This document shows positions 55,890 to 64,000 of a stretch of 64,000 nucleotides of DNA, one piece after another. The notes beneath the pieces were generated by a model. The model saw only the letters and a list, made by a program, of their open reading frames with translations. It did no database searches and was not told the origin of the DNA. The stretch is from positions 29,572,671 to 29,636,670 of the forward strand of contig CM067349.1 in assembly GCA_034190875.2 (NCBI GenBank), given 5' to 3'. The position numbers were made by a program, and so were the translations under genes. Within the stretch, counting starts at the first letter, position 1. Every line of letters starts with the position of its first letter. Origin of the DNA: Urechis unicinctus (lineage: Eukaryota > Annelida > Polychaeta > Xenopneusta > Urechidae).

Positions 55890-58800
55890 CTACTTTTCAC
55901 CCTTTAGATTGTCTCGCAGAAGCCGTCGCAAGATTTGATCCACAAACTTGACACCTCCTCGCAGTTTCTTGAATGGTGCCACTCGCTTTGGATTAGCCTA
56001 TGAGGCATAAAATGCATGTTAATGCTTAGCTAAAATACTCCTTATTAAACAAAGTAATGAAACGTGCCTTTATTGAACAATAAGTTGATGAATTTATAGC
56101 ATGGTAGCGATTACACTTCGTACCTGCAACGTAATTCACAATCTCTTGCTCAGTAGCGTGTTTATCTGCCTTTAAAACAACAAATGCCAAGGGCAGTTCT
56201 TCCGCCATCTCGTCAGCAATGCCTATGACTGCTGTGTCCTGAACATCATCATGTCCCAAAAGCACATCTTCCAATGACGCTGGTGCCACCTAACGAATAA
56301 ATGCCATCCTGTTATAGGTGCGTTAAATATCCATTGTGAGTGACGACCATTGCAAATTGTGGTTAAGCCCTACCTGAAATCCTTTGTATTTGATCAGCTC
56401 TTTTTTCCGGTCAACTATAAAGAAATGTTCATCCTCATCATAATACCCAATGTCACCTGCAAAAAAATTGTAGCCCACTAATGCAGATATATAATCATTC
56501 CAATTAAATATGATTGAAAAATAGTCACTGAGTGAGCCTTTTATTGGTCAGCACGTACCTGTAAGAACCCAACCGTCTTTGTCAATAGTTTCTGCCGTAG
56601 CCTCGGGTCGATTCAGGTAACCTATCATCCGCTGTGGTCCTCTTATCAGAATCTCCCCTTCCTTTCCAGGACCAAGCTCTTCTCCAGTGGTGAGATCTAC
56701 GACCTTTTGATGGATAAACCATTGAAGTATATAACTGGGATAATCTGATACGTGATCTCAATAGATTTGGACAACTAAATCACATCTACATTTATTTCAC
56801 AGTTGCGCCCATAACTAGAATATCACTCACCTTGCATTCAGTGTTAGGCAGAACAACCCCAACGGAACCTAATTTACGCATTGTGTTAAGACACATGTGG
56901 GAAATGCATTCTGTCATCCCGTGCGCTAGACAACACATGGTCCAACTAGAGTATATGCCACAAGTTTCATCAATCGCTTTTGTGTGATAAGATCAAATGG
57001 GATGACTCTGTATATCACAAACCTTGTTTGATGCCTGGCAGATTCAGTTTGGTAATCAGCGCTCTTTCAACTTCTACACCAAAAGAGAATAGCTGTTTGA
57101 CGTTGGACAGGTCATAAGATACGGCTTTGGGTTGTTTGGTCAGCAGAGTAGCGACAGGAGGCACCGTAAGAAGCAAAGGGCACTGTACACACGTATAACT
57201 TATCATTATGGTTGATTTGCATCACAAGTAGATCAAAACTGAACAACATATGGTTGTTTTTATTTAATCAATTTTAAGTTTGTAGATAAATGGTTGCTTT
57301 GTAATGTTTACTGGGTTGGTTCGTCGATAAAGGTCACTGATGGCATGCGATACACTTCAAGAGTCAGCGAACAATTTCTGGCTGCAAATTTTTTATTGTT
57401 ATGTGTTTATTTATTTATTCAATATCAATTTTGAACAGAAATCATGACGCGATTCTGTTATTTACCTTGTGTTCCGCATTGAGTTTGAGATAAGCTTCAA
57501 AGTCAAATCTTTTCATGAGGACATTGGTTTTGCCATCAATGACATACAGAAGTGATAGCAAGGCTCCAGATATATGGAACAGCGGCATGAACACGACGAA
57601 TGCTTCCTCTACTGCCCGCGTTACTACACCAACACTGGGATGGCAACAAAACAGAGGAAACGAAGAACAAACCACGCCGATAGGATGCTATCAAGCAACT
57701 CAAATCGACATCAGTCATCATGAATTGTGTTGTGTTTAATGCTTGTGTAACTTACAGTAACATCCAGGCTTATGACACAGCCGTTTGATGGGTGTACATT
57801 ACACCTTTCGGTTTTCCGGTCGTTCCTGATGAGAATATCACAAATGCCAGATCCCTGACAGGATCAATCGCAACAAAGGGCAGTGTAACTTATCAGCTCC
57901 TTATAAGTTATGAAGCCAGATTCAGCATCCCCATAGGTTATCGCAGCCTGCCCATCCACATAAACATATCTCAAGCTTTATTATTTGCATATATTTTTCA
58001 TGTAGATGTGATAATCCGTTATTAGCCAGATATGTTACTTTGATCTGTTGGCAGTTGGTTCGAGCTTGGTGAACAACAGCAAGCTGCTCAGGTGAAGTCA
58101 CCACATATTTGACGCCGCTCTCGACGATATGCTCCACCACCTCACCTATGGATATGAAATAATACCTTATTCATTGGAATTCTGACCTTTGCATGAACTT
58201 ATCATCGCAATCTGTTGTCAGCAGCATCTCTTGCATTCGGATGAAGAACAGTGAGGACATTAGGTTGATGTACCAAGGAGGTCATTCTGGTGAAAAACCT
58301 GAATGCTACCATTGTCCCCATTGTACTTCACCCGAATGCTACCTTTGTACATCAACTTATGTTCTCATTTTACTTCCCCTAAAATACCTCACAATATAGT
58401 CACTTATGTGCCTCATTCAACACCATTTTTCCTTAACCTGCTGTACCTCAGCCTGTTCACATAATTGCACACCATAATGGCATTACCGTATCAAACCAAA
58501 CTATCCGTGCAGTACCTCAAAAACTGTCACAGTAGTATCCAATCCCAATCTCAGATCCAAACTACACATCTGGTAAGTTATAACAAGAAGGTTTAAAAAG
58601 CTATACACCCCCCCCCCCCCCCCTCCCCAGTAATTATCAGCAGGACAGCCCGGGTTAGCACTTGGTGGGGAGGGGTGTAAACCTGATGGTAGCCATCCTT
58701 ATAGCTTTGACTCGCATGGGGGTTAACCCTCTAAGTGGACACGTTGGGTAACGTCGTGATCGGTTATCCTCTCCTGTCGTCCCCACCAAGTGGTGAGTGG

Positions 58801-59268
58801 ACCCGGGCTATCGTGCTGATAATTAAGGGGGGAGGGGGCTTTTACAAAACGGATGAGCTAGAATTGTATCATGATGCAATACCGCAACTGCTTGTACTTC
58901 ATCCATCATTCTGCTACAAACAATGGGGCGATGTCTGTATTGAATCTTGACCCACCTTAACAATACTGCGCTATTTATATTGTCTTTCTCTCTTTTAAAC
59001 TTTATAACTGATTAATTGCTTACAGAAGGACAGTTTCCTTTCATCCGCGTTATTACTTACCACTGGTGTAGGTAGGGTTACACGCAGTCATAATAGCGCC
59101 GATTTTAGCTAATGCTAAGGTAATTATGGGTGTTTCGATGACGTTCTCGGAGACGATGAGGACCACATCGCCTTTGCGTACTCCTATGTTCCACAAAGCT
59201 CCCGCAACGGCGTTCACCTCTTTGAACACCTGTCGAAAAGACATGGTTCGATCTGTCGGCCATTGTAG
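55890..59268 (-). pseudogene. Acyl-CoA synthetase copy E, exon 1 and catalytic lysine motif missing
   Basis: Inverted copy with exons 2-11, joined upstream to the truncated transposon as in B and C. Exon 2 (59268-59059) and exon 3 are open. Exon 4 keeps [16 protein letters not shown] but lost about 15 bp before it and has a stop (TCATAA) near 57781. Exon 6 has a short deletion that joins QLFS to FGVEVERAL. Exon 7 reads AHGMTE instead of the usual YG(L/M)TE. Exon 11 lacks 24 bp, so FVDQI runs directly into LRRLLRD and the PKSASGK segment is gone. The deletion has ATC at both ends, typical of slippage between short repeats. Without the lysine the adenylation half-reaction would fail. Ends at the TAG at 55890. 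Confidence 0.83.
58600..58843. mobile_element. MITE-like palindrome, intron 2 of copy E
   Basis: Inverted, diverged copy of 17634-17868. One end has expanded into a C tract (58606-58622). Long internal pairing (GTGGACCCGGGCTATCGTGC against CAGGACAGCCCGGGTTAGCAC) is still visible. Confidence 0.65.
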
Positions 59269-59334
59269 CTGTCACAGGAATCAGGAATAGGAGCAAAATA
59301 CCGGACTAAAGCGGTCACACAAAGCAACATCGAT

Positions 59335-61352
59335 GAAAGGTTACCTCTGCTGATATTGTCCGCAATGATATGTGGACACCCTCTGATAGCATTCTTAAGT
59401 GAACCAAGTAGGTGTGATCCTAATATCCATTCAGACTTGGCAAAGCATAGTAAAGTAGCCAGGCCTCCAACTCTGTGGCTTTGAGGTTTTGTGCATCCTT
59501 CTCTAAATCTCTCGGATCTCTTTCAACGAAGTCAGGTGGCTTGAATGATAGAATTCTCTTTGAGATTTCAGATATGTTCTTCCCTACAAAATATGGCTCA
59601 CCAGAATATGTTGGTGAGAACATTTTCTTGAGAAGTGTTTTTGCTACACCAAGCAACACTCCATGCATGTAGTCTGGAACGATCCCAAACACGAGGTCTA
59701 AAAAAGGTAATGATAAAAGCCCGGGGACCATGAATGCCTTTTTTTCGTAATCTGTCTGAAGCGTGTTGGCCAGCAATTTTCAGATGATCAGAGGAGCGAA
59801 AAAGTTTCACATTTTCTTCTTCACGGTGTGGGTAACATCTTGCAGTAACTTTGCCTTGGCGCACTGTTTTCCCAGGCTCTTCGCATGTGATGCAAACGAA
59901 TTCACCATTATGCATCGTCATGTTCATTATGTAAGCCTTGGCTTGCAAATCAACAGAACCTAAAAAGATACCAAATTTGATTCTGGTCATCCTCTTGTTT
60001 ATGTCAATGATTTGGCCCTGTGTGCATAAATCACATATTTCGGCACCAAATGCAGTCATGTATTCAAAGAAAGGTGGTTTTGTTTGCCCTTGCCATATAC
60101 CAGCAAGAAGCATGTTTTCCCTTCTGAACCTCAGAGAGGGTGCAAGTTCATTAATGGCAATGAAGATGGGCCACAACTTAACTTTAGAAGAGGAGAATAG
60201 TGGAATGCCATCAGCGTTGAATATGCCACTATAAGCATTATCTTCTGACAGAAACTGCCCAGGTTGACAAAGCACCCTGTATCATTCCCCATCTACAATG
60301 TCTTGGATCAAGAAGTTCTCTGCTTCAGGATTGTATGTGGCCATTGATTGACTGACATACTGTTTTGTTTTGCTGACAGAATCATAGGCATATGTCTCCA
60401 GCCTTGAGGGCGATAGTGCACAATCACCCTCATCGTGGTTCCTTTCAAAATCACTTAAAGTATTATCACTGAACACTGATACGTCGCTTTCTGCAGAACT
60501 GGAGACATATGAATCATCATTTAATGGTACACAGAAATCAGACGATGAATTCCTAGTAGAGTCACTGTGATAAGGAGAACATCATTATCATCAAGCAGTG
60601 TGGAACGTGATTTTGAAGTATGTGTTGGTGTGGTGGTGCTCTCGATCGGTATCAATGTGCATGTGGATGCTTTTGAGGGCAAATCACGGGGGGTTGTTGG
60701 ATCCTATCCTTGCCAGAGTTTATTTCTACGCCAAAGTGTTTGTCCAGGTATGCTGACCAGAGGATCATCTTCATACAACTGTTTCAACTTTTTGAAATCA
60801 TTGAAGATTATGCTCATAGATTTAAAGAAAACAAATACTTTATCTCTACATTTCACCTAATATTGTACTAACAAAATGACTTTAATATTGGGAATTCAGA
60901 AGCAGTCCACAATCACTGAATACCACACAGGTAACACCAATACTGGGGCCTCAGAAACAAATACTTGCAGGATTTGCACAAGCGGATAGCGTTTGCATTA
61001 ATACTTCATTTAAAAACCAATTCAAAGTGATTCCAATCGCTGGTGCCTCATCCAGTTACAACACCCCAATCTTTTATATGCATATACAACAATATGTTGA
61101 ACAATAAGTGCCAGATAATTATTATTGCATCTATTGTCTAGACTGCATCTGCACAAGTAACATGTTTGTAATTTCTATCGAGTTTCTTGTAGCACTAGTG
61201 AACATTAGACTTACTGAGATTATGTTTGACAGGTTAAATAGGATCCTCTGTTTAGTGGAAAGGCAGCGATTGCAGAGACTGCATTGATACTTAAACATTC
61301 CCTGGTGACTTTCAACCAGTCTGTAACTCTCATGCTTGCTTGCTTGGTCCAT
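59335..61352 (-). pseudogene. tnp2-like transposase, unit 3
   Basis: Exon 1 (61352-61215) is the most complete of the three: MDQASKHESYRLVESHQG, then YQCSLCNRCLSTKQRILF with a Cys codon where units 1 and 2 have TGA. The main body starts near 60817. The TAG near 60704 and the TGA near 60289 are the same as in the other units. The acidic Ser-rich segment and the domain follow (FNADGIPLFSSSKVKLWPIF, CEEPGKTVRQGK, FGIVPDYMHGVLLG), and the C-terminal end is slightly longer (KATELEAWLLYYALPSLNGY) before stops and the ligase junction near 59329. A frame change occurs near 59735. Confidence 0.75.
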
Positions 61353-63352
61353 TCAACTGTTTCAAGTTACCTTTAAAAAAAACATACAAAGGTGAAATAG
61401 TACAAGGAAGCTAAAAATACTGTCAAAATTTGTGGCTTAGGAAGGGTAAGTTTCAACACACCATGACTCAACATAACCTGGCTATGTGCTTATCCATGTC
61501 TTGGTTATTTACAAGTTCTAAATAAGCTTGGCACTTAAGCAGTCATGGAGATTTACGTTTACTACACACTTAATTCTGCTTTTAAACAAAACTTTTCCAA
61601 TAATCAACTATGGCTGAATCAGATGCAATACCAGCCTTGGGTCTGACAGCTCATATATGGGCCATTCCACATATATCATTTTGCTACAGATTCAGGGGAA
61701 AAGTTAGGTAATTAAGATAATAACTATATGTAACACACAATGTAAAAAATGTATGCTTCCATTATACAACATGGGACAAGCACCTTAACACATCAAAGTG
61801 TTTGAAGGAAGATTAGCTAGTATTAAATATTATGATGTCAAAAGCTCTATCGAACCTCCAGAGATATGAATATATGTATGCCAAACTTCAGAATTCTGCT
61901 TAGTTCCTGTACTCAAATCCAAAATATTTATAGTATGGATATAAACTAAGAATCAATGAAACGATTGGTTCTACATGTTGTAATTCGCTGACTAATTAAG
62001 TTATGTGGCAGAGCTGTAGTTGCCTGTGATGAGAATCACAATCACAACTTGGATTATAACTGCTTTGGGCCTCATTCAGATTGTTAAATCAAAACATTAA
62101 TATCAAACACTGTAGTTCAGAATAATATTCATATGATTCAAGTCTATGAACAAAACCAAAATGATATTTCGCGCCATAAAATGTCTTTATCTGGGATCAA
62201 AACCCTATCAATCATCAGCATCTCAATTCATGTTCCTGAGATAAAAGAGGGAATGTGTGATGGTCTGTCAGTTACACTGTTATAGGTCATTTCCTTGTAT
62301 GCAGTCAATCATGACATGTTTAATATACTACAAGCAGTATATAAACATTGTTAGATACAAACATTACTATAAAACATAGTATGCAATATTCATATAATAT
62401 GAGTTTATAGTTAAATGCAACATGATATCAGTCTTTTGCCAGTAAAATTGTAACCTTGGGACCTTATTGGCATTTGAGGGGATCGGGTCAATTCAAGATT
62501 ACAAGCACTGTAAAAGTCCACAACAATTTCATGCAAATAATTTGGAACGTTAATTTGTCAGCAAATATTCACTGCAGAAATTGCAATGACCTATATACAG
62601 ATATATTTGCTACTGCTTCTGAATAAGTGGCTGCTAAATACAGTGCATTAGGATACAGTGTTATTATCGCCTCATAAACAGATGAAGTTCCTATCATAAC
62701 AAAACATTTTATGGCATTGTGAAACATCAGACAACTGTTAGCATAGAAATTTTAAAAAATAACTTTGTGTGCTCAATGAAGCATCCTTGTTATTCAACCT
62801 GTCGCGATAGATATAAGTTGCAACTGCAAAATTTCCCAATTCATCCGATGTTAGTTTCAAACACTTTCTAAACTTTCTAAATCAGCTGGCTCGCTTCCTT
62901 TTACTGGAGCTATCACTCATAAAAATTTCGTATTTTCTATTTTCCAAAATTGCGATCTAAGTAAGATCTGTTCATGCCATAGACAGTTTCACATTCATTA
63001 ATATTCACCTATCAAAATTTAGGAGTTAGATACTGTTGATGAATATGTATAAATCGATAATATATAATATGCACGAGGGAAAAACTCGTAGCTGACGCTC
63101 TCAGCCCAGAGATACCCCCTCAGAGAGCGCGGTCAAGTCTCCGCAGCAGAGTTTTGCGGAAAATGCATTGGTCTAGCATCAACAGCATCATCAGCGCGCG
63201 CTGCTGGTTCCGCATGATTTGCCTCGTTATTTTGGGAGATTGTTACGTAATTAAATCGCGCGCCTTTCCATTGTCTTCTGTTCTCAAAGCTTATTTGCTA
63301 TTCTGATCGAGTATTGTGTTGAGTATTTTGATTCTTAACACCCAAAAAGATC

Positions 63353-63589
63353 ATGGAGCGTTCTCGTTTGTTTGGTTGGTTTGATTGGGAGGACGACACC
63401 AGTACTGTAGCCTCTCTGACATGTATTATTGAACCGAGGAAACCGTTAAAAGAATACAAAGAAAGAGAAACAATCAGGGGTCGAGTGTCTGGATATCGTG
63501 GCCGACGGAAAAGTGTAATTAGAATGATACGCGGCAAGAAGTACACGCTTTCTTACCCAACAAATATATTTCTATATGTCATTACCTGA
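63353..63589 (+). CDS. Divergent exon, unit 3 copy of 22325-22561
   Basis: Same protein start (MERSRLFGWFDWEDD) and almost the same sequence. At the donor this copy reads ACGCGGCAAGAAG, so the GT is changed to GC; a GC donor is possible but weaker. No downstream exon was seen. Confidence 0.4.
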   Translation: MERSRLFGWFDWEDDTSTVASLTCIIEPRKPLKEYKERETIRGRVSGYRGRRKSVIRMIRGKKYTLSYPTNIFLYVIT

Positions 63590-63849
63590 TCAACTTTTAA
63601 ACTTAGTTGATGTAATCCCTGATCAGCTGATCTATTATTCAGGGGTATTGTCATGCAGATTTAATCTAGGCCCACTCATATATTATCGGATATATCAATG
63701 TTGATACATGCGTGGTCAGTGATTCAATGGTAAAAATTAGGAGGTATTATTTTGAGTAGATTTTGTGGAATTGATGCTGGAATCCCTTACAATCCATAAA
63801 TATATGAACAAAACTTGTATCATTGAACCTGAAATTTATTAAATAATTT

Positions 63850-64000
63850 AATAAATGTCAGCTTGATAAAATACCCGGTCTGGGGTACACCTATCGAAAA
63901 CAGCTCGCCTCTAACAGCGTCCGCGCAGTTTAAGATCCTCACTGTGGATAGTTGTTTATGACAGTCAATAACTGTCTGAGGCGAGGAAACTTGCCTGGGG
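63850..64000. repeat. Start of a further inverted ligase 3'-flank block, cut by the window edge
   Basis: Reverse complement of about 21925-22075 (AAATGTCAGCTTGATAAAAT to CTTGCCTGGGG). In units A and B this block lies about 1.1 kb after a ligase gene, so another inverted ligase copy is expected beyond the window. Confidence 0.75.

Larger units (their letters stand above)
59329..63850 (-). mobile_element. Truncated CACTA/EnSpm-type transposon, unit 3, inverted
   Basis: Reverse complement of units 1 and 2, with the transposase on minus (61352-59335) and the divergent exon on plus (63353-63589). It includes the approximately 70-bp block missing from unit 1. 61353-63352 has no recognisable gene. 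Confidence 0.6.

Overview
The window looks like nuclear DNA of an invertebrate animal. It has genes split by GT-AG introns, large AT-rich non-coding stretches, microsatellites and minisatellites, animal-type DNA transposons and one complete Polinton (Maverick). I cannot name the species from sequence alone; a marine invertebrate with many Polintons (cephalochordate, cnidarian, mollusc or similar) would fit.

Region 1 (1109-15503) is one Polinton of about 14.4 kb. It has imperfect terminal inverted repeats of about 131-142 bp and an ACTTG(A) target-site duplication. The left two thirds read on the minus strand: protein-primed family B DNA polymerase, retroviral-type integrase, several small membrane proteins, packaging ATPase and major capsid protein. 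The right third switches strand three times. It carries a coiled-coil membrane protein, two further conserved minus-strand proteins, a candidate minor capsid protein, a fibre-like protein, a membrane protein and a probable YqaJ-type PD-(D/E)XK nuclease. I find no adenovirus-type maturation protease and no room for one. Most long genes carry frameshifts or stops, while several short ones and the ATPase are open, so the element is either recently decayed or sits in sequence with uncorrected indels.

Region 2 (16615-64000) is a cluster of five copies of one multi-exon acyl-CoA synthetase gene (4-coumarate-CoA ligase/luciferase-like, ANL superfamily): A, B and C on plus, D and E on minus. A (16615-20855) is nearly intact. 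B, C and E lack exon 1 and instead begin at a junction with a truncated CACTA/EnSpm-type transposon. That transposon (tnp2-like transposase plus a divergent small exon) was duplicated together with the gene and shares stop codons across copies, so it was dead before it was copied. The 9.5-kb A-to-B unit is nearly identical to the B-to-C unit. B looks like an unequal-crossover chimera, with exon 2 of C type and the rest of A type. C, D and E each carry damage to catalytic motifs or frame. The right edge of the window ends inside another inverted repeat unit, which predicts a sixth copy just outside.

Between and around these blocks lie a MITE-like palindrome in intron 2, a 2.3-kb element with inverted ends, (GA)n/(TA)n and (CA)n tracts, several degenerate minisatellites, and about 5 kb (49620-54460) in which I recognise no gene.
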